64,000 nucleotides of DNA from contig DATGMF010000094.1 in the NCBI GenBank assembly GCA_035293765.1, forward strand, positions 1-64,000, given 5' to 3'. Shown here piece by piece: positions 45,332 through 54,095 of this stretch. Position numbers and translations under genes: made by a program. Source of the stretch: DASRHT01 sp035293765. GTDB lineage: Bacteria; Chloroflexota; Ktedonobacteria; Ktedonobacterales; Ktedonobacteraceae. Under the pieces are notes generated by a model. That model was given only the letters and a program-made list of their open reading frames with translations, was not told the origin of the DNA and did not search any database. How positions within the stretch are numbered: the first letter of the stretch is position 1; each line of letters begins with the position of its first letter.

Positions 45332-46306
45332 ATGCGCCGACAAACAAAGCGCCCGCTCCAGTTCTACGATTTTGAGCCGGAGAAGGATACCTTTCTGGAA
45401 GATGTGTTACAGGGATTACAGCAAATGCAAAAAGAGCTCCCCAGCAAGTATCTCTACGATCATGCTGGCTCGCAACTTTTCGAGCGCATCTGCACGTTAA
45501 GCGAGTACTATCCGACACGCACGGAACTCGCAATCATGCAAAAAAGCATGCACGAGATCATAGAGATTCTTGAACCATCTTGCCTGCTGATTGAGTATGG
45601 TAGTGGGAGCAGCAAGAAGACGCGCATGCTGCTAGATTCTCTCCAGCAGCCCGCCGCCTACGTTCCAATAGATATCTCCAAAGAGCATCTATTGCAGTCA
45701 GCCATTGCGCTTGCTATCGCCTATCCGCAACTGGAAGTGCTACCTGTATGCGCTGACTACACCAGTTCTTTTGAGATACCTGCGCCGATCAAGCCAGTCC
45801 GGCGCATTATCGGCTATTATCCTGGCTCGACCATTGGCAACTTCGATCCCGGGCCAGCGAAACGCTTCTTGCAACAAATCGCCATCGCCTGCAAGGGGGG
45901 AGGGCTACTGATAGGGGTAGATTTAAAGAAAGATTTCAACATTCTGCATAGCGCCTACAATGATCAACAGGGAGTTACAGCTCTGTTTAACCTGAATTTG
46001 CTGGCCCGGCTCAATAGAGAGCTACATGCAAACTTTCGGCTAGAGCACTTTCAGCACTATGCCTTCTATAACCCTCGCGAGGGCCGTATTGAAATGCATT
46101 TGGAGAGCCTGAAAGATCAGGTGGTGCAGATCGGGGAGATTGAGTTTTTTTTCAAACTAGGGGAGAGTATCTGGACGGAAAGTTCTTATAAATACACACT
46201 AGATGAGTTTGCGCAACTGGCGCTGACCGCTGGCTTCACCGTTGAACGGGTATGGACAGATGCGCAAGGGCTCTTCAGCGTGCAATATCTGAAGTCAACC
46301 TATTAG
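45332..46306 (+). CDS. egtD: L-histidine N-alpha-methyltransferase EgtD
   Basis: 324 residues, family-typical length. It opens with the EgtD pattern LPSKYLYDHAGSQLFERIC, then the SAM-binding IEYGSGSSKKTRMLL, YVPIDIS and GYYPGSTIGNF, with an ESSYKYT end region. It trimethylates histidine to hercynine. It is coupled to egtB (ATG one base after its stop). Confidence 0.93.
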   Translation: MRRQTKRPLQFYDFEPEKDTFLEDVLQGLQQMQKELPSKYLYDHAGSQLFERICTLSEYYPTRTELAIMQKSMHEIIEILEPSCLLIEYGSGSSKKTRMLLDSLQQPAAYVPIDISKEHLLQSAIALAIAYPQLEVLPVCADYTSSFEIPAPIKPVRRIIGYYPGSTIGNFDPGPAKRFLQQIAIACKGGGLLIGVDLKKDFNILHSAYNDQQGVTALFNLNLLARLNRELHANFRLEHFQHYAFYNPREGRIEMHLESLKDQVVQIGEIEFFFKLGESIWTESSYKYTLDEFAQLALTAGFTVERVWTDAQGLFSVQYLKSTY

Positions 46307-46683
46307 TTTTCACTGGAAACAACTGCTTGCAGAAATTTGCCCTGATGCAGTAGCGGAAATCATCGCTGTTCGGGCATACTCTGTAAGCAGTGGAAAGGAT
46401 TCCGTGGCATATGCACACGCTCCATTATTTGCACAAACGACATCAGCAACATGCTCATACAACCGTTACGCGACGCATACTGTATATTTTCACCTGGCTG
46501 AGTCTGACGGCTATAGTCGCGGCTTCGCTGCCATTCGCAGCTCAGGTTTACCTGGGCAAGGGGATGCTCAGACCGCAGCCTCCCCTGCCGAACCCCTCTC
46601 CAATTATCCATCACGGCTCGTCAACGCCCTCATCATCTCCAACACCTATAAAGCCACTATTCGCTAACTTGTGCAATGCGACA
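46307..46683. other. Intergenic region with a doubtful small ORF
   Basis: A plus-strand frame (GTG 46390 or ATG 46411 to 46827) would encode one hydrophobic segment and a Pro/Ser-rich stretch. It overlaps the DinB gene 3' end by about 140 bases and has no good ribosome site. I do not call it a gene. Confidence 0.4.
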
Positions 46684-47157
46684 TCATCCCCAAAGGTACG
46701 CCTTCAAAAGCTCATCGGTATGTTCGAGCGTATGCTGGTAGGTTTTCGTGACAACCCATTTAAGCGGCTTTTGTCCCCAGATTGTGTCACGCTCCTCATT
46801 CCAGCTCTGCTCGCTGAGTTGGGATAGCGATTCAAGCTGCTGGACACGTATACTTTTGAAATCTATAAGCATTTTTTGCATTTCATGACCCTGCCCATTC
46901 CCCCAAAGATAGTCCTCCTTCATCTCATCCGTTAGCTGGGAGCTGGCAACAGGCAGCGGCCCACCAGTCCATTGCAATATTGAAGGCAAAGCCAGCCGCC
47001 GCTCGTAAGAGAGCATGTGATAGACGATCCGAGCAGCAGACCACCTATCGGAGCGAGGCTCCTGATAGAGACGGTCTTGTGGGATCAGCCCGATGGCCCA
47101 GAGAAACCCATCCATGCTTACCTGCAATTGCTGGCGAAACCACTGTGATAGATTCAT
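46684..47157 (-). CDS. DinB-family protein
   Basis: 157 residues, a DinB-like four-helix bundle: a WSAARIVYHMLSYERR segment with His, and QHTLEHTDELLKAYL with a second and third metal-type His. Relatives are metal-dependent thiol-related S-transferases or unknown enzymes. ATG at 47157 has AAGGAGTTACTCT upstream and replaces the frame opening at 47193. Confidence 0.75.
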   Translation of the reverse strand: MNLSQWFRQQLQVSMDGFLWAIGLIPQDRLYQEPRSDRWSAARIVYHMLSYERRLALPSILQWTGGPLPVASSQLTDEMKEDYLWGNGQGHEMQKMLIDFKSIRVQQLESLSQLSEQSWNEERDTIWGQKPLKWVVTKTYQHTLEHTDELLKAYLWG

Positions 47158-47239
47158 AGAGTAACTCCTTGATCTAATTGCATCAACCAACACCTGTGAT
47201 GTAAACTACATGTCATCATAGCATAGGAAAAGGACCAAT

Positions 47240-48001
47240 ATGAGCACAAGAACCTACAATGATATTGCAGGCTGGTACGACCAGTATTTACGTGATAACC
47301 CCCTGTATCGCGAAGTGATCCTACCCAATGTTTTAGCAATGGTTGGAGAGGTTCAGGGGCAGGAGATTTGCGACCTTGCCTGCGGACAGGGATGGATCGC
47401 GCGCGAACTGGCGCGACGAGGAGCACACGTAACCGGGCTCGAACTGGCGCGACGAGGAGCACACGTAACCGGGCTCGATCTGGCGGATAACCTGCTGGCA
47501 ATGGCACAGCAGCATGAAACCCAGGAACCGCTGGGCATTACATATCTACACGGCGACGCTCAGAACGGCGAACCTTTAGCGGATCAAAGCTTTGACGGAG
47601 CGCTATGCATTATGGCACTGATGAATATCGATGATATCCGGGCCGCATTCCAGACCACCAGACGCATCCTCAAGCCCGGCGGCTGGTTCGCCTTTGCCAT
47701 CACACACCCCTGTTTTCAAACCCCTCACGCATCCTGGTTCACTATGGACGATGGTAGCGTGAAACGGGTCGTTGATGGCTATTTCGATGAAAGGATCTGG
47801 ACGTCATCTAATCCACATGGAGTACGCGGCCTCGTGGGTGAGCATCACCGCATGCTCAGCACTTACCTCAATACGCTCGCCTCAGCCGGCTTTGCCCTCG
47901 AACGTACGCTAGAGCCTCTGGCGACCGGAGAGCGCGCCAGGCAAGAGCCGGGCAACCAGGGAGTTCCCTCGCTGTTGTTAGTACGGGCACGAGCCTTGTA
48001 A
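47240..48001 (+). CDS. Class I SAM-dependent methyltransferase with internal duplication
   Basis: 253 residues. SAM motif I is ICDLACGQGWIAREL and motif post-I ends GLDLADN. Between them the 12 residues ELARRGAHVTGL occur twice in a row, from a perfect 36-bp DNA tandem repeat (47405-47476); relatives have one copy. Motifs II-III are GALCIMALMNI and LKPGGWFAFAI. The extra helix/strand unit may disturb the SAM pocket or be tolerated. AGGAAAAGGACC precedes the ATG. Substrate unknown. Confidence 0.82.
   Translation: MSTRTYNDIAGWYDQYLRDNPLYREVILPNVLAMVGEVQGQEICDLACGQGWIARELARRGAHVTGLELARRGAHVTGLDLADNLLAMAQQHETQEPLGITYLHGDAQNGEPLADQSFDGALCIMALMNIDDIRAAFQTTRRILKPGGWFAFAITHPCFQTPHASWFTMDDGSVKRVVDGYFDERIWTSSNPHGVRGLVGEHHRMLSTYLNTLASAGFALERTLEPLATGERARQEPGNQGVPSLLLVRARAL
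47405..47476 (+). repeat. Perfect 36-bp tandem duplication inside the methyltransferase gene
   Basis: Two identical 36-base units, 47405-47440 and 47441-47476, in frame (12 codons). The next bases (GATCTGGCG) resemble the unit's first nine (GAACTGGCG), so short homology may have promoted slippage. Confidence 0.95.
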
Positions 48002-48044
48002 AACTGGAACAGAACACTTATCAGTCACAAATAGGGGGTAATTT

Positions 48045-48566
48045 ATGGATGATCTTCCCTGGCTGGCGAGCCTGATAAAGTCGCGCAATACCATTGACCA
48101 GAAAATGGCTACACTGATCGGGCGTCCCGCCCAGGTGGGCAACGTCGGGGAATATATCGCCTCAGCAATCCTCAAAATCTCGCTCGAAGAAGGCGGCAAG
48201 CATCGAGGGTTTGATGGCAGATTTACGCATGGCCCCCTGACAGGGCAAACGGTAGACATTCAATGGCACCCCAAACATGACGGGCAATTGGGCATCAAAC
48301 AGGATGCCTTGCCCGACTATTACCTTGTTCTGACTGGGCCGAGCAGTTCCTCGCCCGGCATTGCCAATCCCTGGATTATCGAATCGCTCTATCTCTTCAA
48401 CGCCCGCGAACTGCTAAACGCCCTCCGCGAACGAGGTGTGCAAATTGGCAGCGGCACCAGCGTCACAGGTCCATTGTGGGAGCGCGCCGAGATCTACCCG
48501 GTACCCAGAAATACGCGATTAGTACTTTCAGAGGAAGAAAGAAAGTTGCTTGTTCTCTTCAGTTGA
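48045..48566 (+). CDS. Hypothetical protein, nuclease-fold-like (DUF6998-type?)
   Basis: 173 residues, not firmly recognised. VGEYIASAILKISLEEGG (helix with Glu), RGFDGRF, then TVDIQWHPK suggest a PD-(D/E)XK-like core whose E-x-K is changed to D-I-Q-W, as in some DUF6998-type proteins. No signal or membrane part. GGGGGTAATTT precedes the ATG. It is followed 61 bases later by the nucleotidyltransferase-like gene, so the two may be cotranscribed. Confidence 0.6.
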   Translation: MDDLPWLASLIKSRNTIDQKMATLIGRPAQVGNVGEYIASAILKISLEEGGKHRGFDGRFTHGPLTGQTVDIQWHPKHDGQLGIKQDALPDYYLVLTGPSSSSPGIANPWIIESLYLFNARELLNALRERGVQIGSGTSVTGPLWERAEIYPVPRNTRLVLSEEERKLLVLFS

Positions 48567-48627
48567 AGATCGCGTACAATAAAAAGCAAGCAGTTAGACA
48601 TACGTAATTACATAGAAAGAAAAATAG

Positions 48628-49119
48628 GTGATCCCTCTAACGCATCTGATTGTCTTTCGCCAACTTTATGCTCGTTTAGCGGAGACAGACATCAACTGGG
48701 TCGTAACAGGCAGCTTCAGTTTCGCCCTGCAAGGAGCCCCGATTACCCCTGACGATATCGATCTGCAAACAGACAAAGCAGGAGCGTATGCCATCGAACG
48801 GTCCTTCGCGCAGTATGTCACGCGCAACGTGACGTTCGTCACCTCTGAACAAATACGCTCCCATCTGGGAGCCTTGATGATCGACGCGATCACTGTGGAA
48901 ATCATGGGTGATATCCAGAAGCGACTGGCAGATGGCACATGGGAAGAGCCTTTAGATTTGATGCAGCATCGACAATTTATTGCCTTCGAGCACATGTCCA
49001 TTCCTGTGCTATCGCTGGAATATGAATATCAGGCATATATGAAATTGGGGCGGATCGAGAAAGCTCGAATGTTACAGAGGATGGTACAAGAAAAGAAGCG
49101 TAAACATACCTCCTCATAG
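48628..49119 (+). CDS. Nucleotidyltransferase-fold protein
   Basis: 163 residues. WVVTGSFSFALQGAPITPDDIDLQT gives the G-S...D-x-D pattern of the minimal nucleotidyltransferase fold, and a third acidic residue may be in ITVEIMGD. The size fits MNT/AbiEii-like or tRNA-CCA-type small proteins. The start GTG has only a weak ribosome site. Function (antitoxin, resistance or RNA modification) cannot be told. Confidence 0.7.
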   Translation: MIPLTHLIVFRQLYARLAETDINWVVTGSFSFALQGAPITPDDIDLQTDKAGAYAIERSFAQYVTRNVTFVTSEQIRSHLGALMIDAITVEIMGDIQKRLADGTWEEPLDLMQHRQFIAFEHMSIPVLSLEYEYQAYMKLGRIEKARMLQRMVQEKKRKHTSS

Positions 49120-49193
49120 GAACAAAACATGGGTTTAATCGTCTTATGAAGAAAACGCCCACAGTGTAGATCAGCGGATATTCGGATATCTCG

Positions 49194-49222
49194 TTGCTTC
49201 ACTACCTCAGGTACGTTATAAT
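49194..49222 (+). promoter_or_regulatory. Promoter of lon
   Basis: TTGCTT (49194-49199) and a consensus TATAAT (49217-49222), 17 bases apart, 55 bases before the lon ATG. No CIRCE or CtsR-type operator is visible. Confidence 0.6.
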
Positions 49223-49276
49223 GGAGCGTAATGTATTTAATTACTCATTTTTTATTGAGAGGGCAACGACACATCT

Positions 49277-51754
49277 ATGGAGAAAGCCATCCAGGTTGCT
49301 ACTCCAGAGCAGCTTATTGAAGACAATATCACAATCCATGACGATCTTGATGTGCTACAGGAGCAGCAGAAGGAGCTCAGGGATCTGCCTCTCTTGCCTG
49401 TTCGTAACACTGTTTTGCTACCAAATGTGGCTGTATCGCTGTTGGTGGGACGCGACCAGTCAATTAAAGCCATCGAAGAGGCCATTAGCAAAGATCATCT
49501 CTTGTTTGCGGTCACTCAATTGAACGAAATGACAGAAGACCCCGGTCCCGAAGATGTTTATACGATAGGAGTGGAAGGGTTTATTGATCGCATTCTCAAA
49601 TTGCCCGATGGCTCGTTGAATATTCTCATTCGCGGGAAACGTCGCCGCCGGCGTTTAGCCTGCACACAATGCCTCCCCTACCTGCGTGTTCAGACCGAGA
49701 TTGTACCGGATGAACTGGAACCAACGCTGGCCCTGGAAGCTTTACGGCGGGCCGTGTTGACGTTATTTGAGAAATGCGTCAAGTTGAGCAGCGTTCTCAG
49801 CGAAGATATTTATATCGCGGCTATGAATATCGATCAGCCAGGTGCAATGGCCGATTTTATCGTCTCCTCGCTTGAAGCACCCATTCCCATCCGCCAGGAT
49901 ATCCTGGAAGCATTCAACGTCGAAGAGCGATTGCAGCGGGTAAATATTCTCCTCTCAAAAGAGCTGGACATCCTGGAACTGGAGAATCAGATTCATCATC
50001 AGGTGCAGCAGGAAGTTGATAAGAATCAGCGCGAATACTTCCTGCGCGAACAACTCAAGGCTATTCAGCGCGAACTAAGCGAGGGCGATCCCATCATGCG
50101 CGAAAGCGCGGAGCTGCGCGAGAAAATACACGCCAGCGGCATGCCAGCAGAGATTCAGACGCGGGCAAATAAGGAACTGGACCGCCTGCTCTCCATGCCT
50201 TCAATGGCGCCCGACGTTGGCATTATGCGTACCTACCTGGACTGGCTGGTGAGCATCCCGTGGCATGCAGCTTCAGTGGATCAGCTTGACATAAAAACAG
50301 CCGCTACCATCCTGGAGGAGAACCACTACGGGCTGCACAAAGTGAAAGAGCGCATTTTAGAGTATATTGCCGTGCGCAAACTCTCGAATAATATGCGCAG
50401 TCCGATCCTTTGCTTTGTCGGGCCACCTGGAGTGGGCAAAACATCGCTGGGCCGCTCGATTGCCCAGGCGTTGAACCGCAAGTTTGTGCGTCTTTCACTG
50501 GGCGGCATCCATGATGAGGCAGAGATTCGCGGCCACCGCCGCACTTACGTTGGCGCGTTGCCAGGACGCATTATCCAGACGATGAAGACGGCGGGGACCG
50601 TCAATCCCCTGTTCGTCCTGGACGAAATTGATAAAATCGGGGCAGATTTCCGGGGCGATCCTTCGGCGGCGCTGCTAGAAGTGCTTGACCCTGAGCAGAA
50701 TAGCGCCTTTTCCGATCACTACCTGGAAGTACCATATGATCTCTCGCAGGTCATTTTTCTCACGACCGCAAACGTATTACATCCGATTCCCAGCGCATTG
50801 CGGGACCGCCTGGAAGTTATCGAGCTGCCTGGCTATACCGAAGAAGAAAAGATGCATATTGCGCGCAACTTCCTGATCCCGCGCCAGATGAGCGAGCATG
50901 GATTAAAAGTTTCGCGCGTTACTTTGCACGACGATGCTGTACGGCGCATTATTCGCGAGTACACGTACGAAGCAGGGGTGCGCAACCTGGAGCGCGAAAT
51001 AGCTTCCATTATGCGCAAAGTTGCGCGCAAGGTTGCCGAGGGACGCCGCACGAAAACGCAGGTAACGGCAGAAAAAATTCCCGACTATCTTGGACCTCAG
51101 CGACACTATTATGGTCTGGCAGAAGAACATGATGAAGCAGGAGTAGCGACTGGAGTAGCGTGGACGAATGCCGGTGGGGATCTCATTACCGTCGAAGCGA
51201 CGCTGATGGCGGGGCGTGGACACCTGACGCTGACCGGCCAGCTCGGCGACGTGATGAAAGAATCAGCCCAGGCTGCTCTTTCCTATTCGCGTTCGCGGGC
51301 GCAACAATTTGGGCTGGAGAATCGTTTCTATGAGAAGTACGACATTCACCTGCACCTGCCGGCGGGTTCCGTCCCGAAAGATGGACCCTCAGCAGGCATT
51401 ACGATGGCAACAGCCTTGATTTCCGCCCTCACCGGTCGGCCCGCGCGGCGTGATGTGGCAATGACGGGAGAGATTACACTGCGGGGACGAGTGTTGCCCG
51501 TGGGCGGTATCAAAGAAAAAGTGCTGGCAGCCCATCGAGCAGGCATTACGACGTTTATTCTACCGAAACGCAACCGGAAAGATTTGGATGACGTACCACA
51601 GGAGATTACGCGCAAGCTGCGTTTTGTTATGGTAGAACGGATGGATGATGTTATCAACGCCGCTCTTTACGCAAGTACGTCTTCCCCCCTCTCTGAGGAG
51701 AACACTGTGATACCACAAAGAGGGGCAGAGCGGCGCAAAAGGAAAAAAGAGTAG
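49277..51754 (+). CDS. lon: Endopeptidase La (Lon protease)
   Basis: 825 residues. The N-terminal LON substrate-binding domain (about 35-240) opens LPLLPVRNTVLLPN. The AAA+ domain has GPPGVGKTSLG and FVLDEIDKIG. The C-terminal Ser-Lys protease domain has DGPSAGITMATALIS (Ser) and LPVGGIKEKVLAAHRAG (Lys). It degrades damaged and regulatory proteins using ATP. It has its own TATAAT promoter, and the zinc-ribbon gene follows by 9 bases, probably cotranscribed. Confidence 0.96.
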   Translation: MEKAIQVATPEQLIEDNITIHDDLDVLQEQQKELRDLPLLPVRNTVLLPNVAVSLLVGRDQSIKAIEEAISKDHLLFAVTQLNEMTEDPGPEDVYTIGVEGFIDRILKLPDGSLNILIRGKRRRRRLACTQCLPYLRVQTEIVPDELEPTLALEALRRAVLTLFEKCVKLSSVLSEDIYIAAMNIDQPGAMADFIVSSLEAPIPIRQDILEAFNVEERLQRVNILLSKELDILELENQIHHQVQQEVDKNQREYFLREQLKAIQRELSEGDPIMRESAELREKIHASGMPAEIQTRANKELDRLLSMPSMAPDVGIMRTYLDWLVSIPWHAASVDQLDIKTAATILEENHYGLHKVKERILEYIAVRKLSNNMRSPILCFVGPPGVGKTSLGRSIAQALNRKFVRLSLGGIHDEAEIRGHRRTYVGALPGRIIQTMKTAGTVNPLFVLDEIDKIGADFRGDPSAALLEVLDPEQNSAFSDHYLEVPYDLSQVIFLTTANVLHPIPSALRDRLEVIELPGYTEEEKMHIARNFLIPRQMSEHGLKVSRVTLHDDAVRRIIREYTYEAGVRNLEREIASIMRKVARKVAEGRRTKTQVTAEKIPDYLGPQRHYYGLAEEHDEAGVATGVAWTNAGGDLITVEATLMAGRGHLTLTGQLGDVMKESAQAALSYSRSRAQQFGLENRFYEKYDIHLHLPAGSVPKDGPSAGITMATALISALTGRPARRDVAMTGEITLRGRVLPVGGIKEKVLAAHRAGITTFILPKRNRKDLDDVPQEITRKLRFVMVERMDDVINAALYASTSSPLSEENTVIPQRGAERRKRKKE

Positions 51755-51763
51755 GAGCACTTT

Positions 51764-52726
51764 ATGGTTTTCTGTGGTCAATGTGGTCTTCAACTGGCCC
51801 CTGGCAATAAAGTATGTCCCCGCTGTGGAGCAGCGGTCGAATCCGATGTACCGGCGGGAGACTTCCATACAGATGATCCAACGATAGCCTCGCCTGTTTA
51901 CCAGGTACGTAACCCATCGCAACCCGGCCTACCACCGGCGGGACCATCCACCCCGCCTAATCCCAAGCTGGTATTACGTCCTGATAATCAGGGCTACGAT
52001 TATAGCACACAGGCAGCCTACGATCCGACAAGCCGCATGGATGCTTCAAATGTAGCCAATCGCACGCCCGGCTATGGTACGATGAGCGGAGGAAACTATC
52101 CCTCGCAAGCCTATGCCGATTACCAGCAATCAGGCGGCGCGTATCCGCCTATGGGAGCGTCCTACCCCGGGTTTCCACAACAGGGGGGCACCGGTTATCA
52201 ACAGCCATTTTCCGGTCAACACACACCTGCACCATCGTCGAGCTCTAGAGGACGCTCGGTCGGGCTGGTGCTGATCTTGATCGGGCTGCTGTTCTTGCTT
52301 GCCGCTGTGGTCCTCTTTGCTCTGCAAAGCAATCGCGTCTTTGGTTCCCGCAACGATACATCTACACCAACGGCTGTTACCACACCCACGACGCCCACAG
52401 CAACCCAGCAGGCACAGGCACTGATTCAGGAATATTATAACGACGTGAATGCCAGGAAATACCAGGCAGCATACAATCTGTGGAAGGACAACCAGCAAAC
52501 CTTCCAGGATTTCAGAAATGGCTATAAGAATACCCTGCACGATAAAATCACCTTCGGCGATTCCGTCGTGCAGACCGACGGCACGGTGAAAGTCACCGTG
52601 ACCGTCGTTGCCACTCAGCAATCCTCCTCAGGCACACAACAAACGACTTACCAGGGGTATTATCTGGTTGAGAAACAAAACGATAATTCCTGGAAGATCA
52701 TCGGTGGAAACCTCGCCCAGGTCTGA
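51764..52726 (+). CDS. Zinc-ribbon membrane protein with disordered linker
   Basis: 320 residues. An N-terminal zinc ribbon (CGQCG...CPRCG) is followed by a 130-residue Pro/Gly/Tyr/Gln-rich stretch, one membrane helix (about 165-187) and an extracytoplasmic domain (about 220-320) resembling NTF2/DUF4878-like lipoprotein domains. Function unknown. AGGAGCACTTT precedes the ATG, and it is tightly linked to lon. Confidence 0.7.
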   Translation: MVFCGQCGLQLAPGNKVCPRCGAAVESDVPAGDFHTDDPTIASPVYQVRNPSQPGLPPAGPSTPPNPKLVLRPDNQGYDYSTQAAYDPTSRMDASNVANRTPGYGTMSGGNYPSQAYADYQQSGGAYPPMGASYPGFPQQGGTGYQQPFSGQHTPAPSSSSRGRSVGLVLILIGLLFLLAAVVLFALQSNRVFGSRNDTSTPTAVTTPTTPTATQQAQALIQEYYNDVNARKYQAAYNLWKDNQQTFQDFRNGYKNTLHDKITFGDSVVQTDGTVKVTVTVVATQQSSSGTQQTTYQGYYLVEKQNDNSWKIIGGNLAQV

Positions 52727-52873
52727 TTTTTCACACATCCCCTTTCCTCACTCCCTGCACAATTCTACATCCACTGAAACTTCTCTGCGACGCGCATACA
52801 TGTTTCTTCCTGCTCTGTAGAATAAGAAGAGAGAATATGCATCATCCTTCACACAGAAAGTGGGAATACCAGT

Positions 52874-54058
52874 ATGGGAACCACAAAGCAGCGACCAGCC
52901 ATTATAATTCCGCCCGATCCATCGTTATCCGCACCTGCTACTCCCCGCAGCCAACGTCGAGGGCCACGCATTTTGACGGCCCTTTTATCTGCTCTCGCCC
53001 TCATAGCCCTGCTGCATTTTCTTGCCGTCACCCACCTATCTTTTACGGCGGCAAGCCCTTCCAGTTGCCAGGAACTCCTGCATAATACTGACTATACGAA
53101 ATTTATAGCGCTCCGCTCAAAAACTCAGGAGGTTGGAGCGCTCCAACCGGTGGACCAGCTTACTGGCGGCCAGCCAGCCGTTTTAGTTCCTGTCAGCGAC
53201 ACTGGCTCTCAGCATCTGCTTGACGTCTACATTTTCGTGTGCATGATGCAGCAACAGCAACCTAAGCTTGCTTTACGCTTCGTACAGCAGGGATTGGTGC
53301 AGGGTACGGTCAGTATCAGCAGTGCCAACACTTTACTGATCAGCCAGCTCGATCCTACAATCACGCCTGAAGCAAGCGTTCTGATGCTGCCTTTACAGCA
53401 AAACATCTACCGCGAATATCGCTGGCACAATGGAGCATTTATCCAGGTCCAATTCCCCGGACTCTATCCTGTTAGCAGTCGGGGGCAGGCCGAGGCGTTG
53501 CAGGATCAGGCCAACAACGGGCAATCGCTTCTCTGGAGCGATCCTGTAGCAACGGTGCAACAGATGGCCCGTGACCTATTTCAATGGGACACCTCCCAGG
53601 TCATTGATCAGAGCAATGACGGGACGACCGCGCATGTACTGTTAACGCACCAGAATCCGCATCTGGAGGTAAATGTGACGCTCTCTCGTCTGCTCCAGCA
53701 TGATAACAAAGGTCTCTGGTTTGTTACAAAGGCGCAAACGTCTGCTATAACCCTGGCGCCGTCACAATTGCAGGTCACAGCCTCCACCATCACTTTTCGG
53801 GGCAATGGCATGTCTGGCAATGGTCAGAGCACGGTATCACTTTTTGATCATACGCTCATGCCCATCCCCCTCTCGCAACATTCAACGTTGCAAGTAAGCC
53901 AGGATGGAACATTTACAGGTACCCTGTTCTATAGCAGCATTACATCAGAGCAGCCCGGCTTATTACTCATCGAAAATATCCCTTCCGCCAATGGCACGCC
54001 TGGTCAGTTGTTGCTCACCGGCGTGCTGCTGGACCAGACAGCGCAAGCAGTGCCATGA
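52874..54058 (+). CDS. Membrane-anchored hypothetical protein
   Basis: 394 residues, not recognised. A 30-residue basic cytoplasmic N-terminus (PRSQRRGPR), one membrane helix (about 33-55) and a large outer domain. The C-terminal third (from about 295) is beta-rich with QLQVTASTITFRGNGMSGNGQSTV, an Ig-like pattern. GGGAATACCAGT precedes the ATG. It lies between the zinc-ribbon gene and prfB, same strand. Confidence 0.6.
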   Translation: MGTTKQRPAIIIPPDPSLSAPATPRSQRRGPRILTALLSALALIALLHFLAVTHLSFTAASPSSCQELLHNTDYTKFIALRSKTQEVGALQPVDQLTGGQPAVLVPVSDTGSQHLLDVYIFVCMMQQQQPKLALRFVQQGLVQGTVSISSANTLLISQLDPTITPEASVLMLPLQQNIYREYRWHNGAFIQVQFPGLYPVSSRGQAEALQDQANNGQSLLWSDPVATVQQMARDLFQWDTSQVIDQSNDGTTAHVLLTHQNPHLEVNVTLSRLLQHDNKGLWFVTKAQTSAITLAPSQLQVTASTITFRGNGMSGNGQSTVSLFDHTLMPIPLSQHSTLQVSQDGTFTGTLFYSSITSEQPGLLLIENIPSANGTPGQLLLTGVLLDQTAQAVP

Positions 54059-54095
54059 TATACAACTAAGAGTAAAACGTGTTACAATAGAAGCC

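Noticed and set aside
46390..46827. Plus-strand frame of 145 codons with one hydrophobic segment
   Set aside because: It overlaps the DinB gene by about 140 bases, has no good ribosome site, and its C-terminal part is antisense to DinB.
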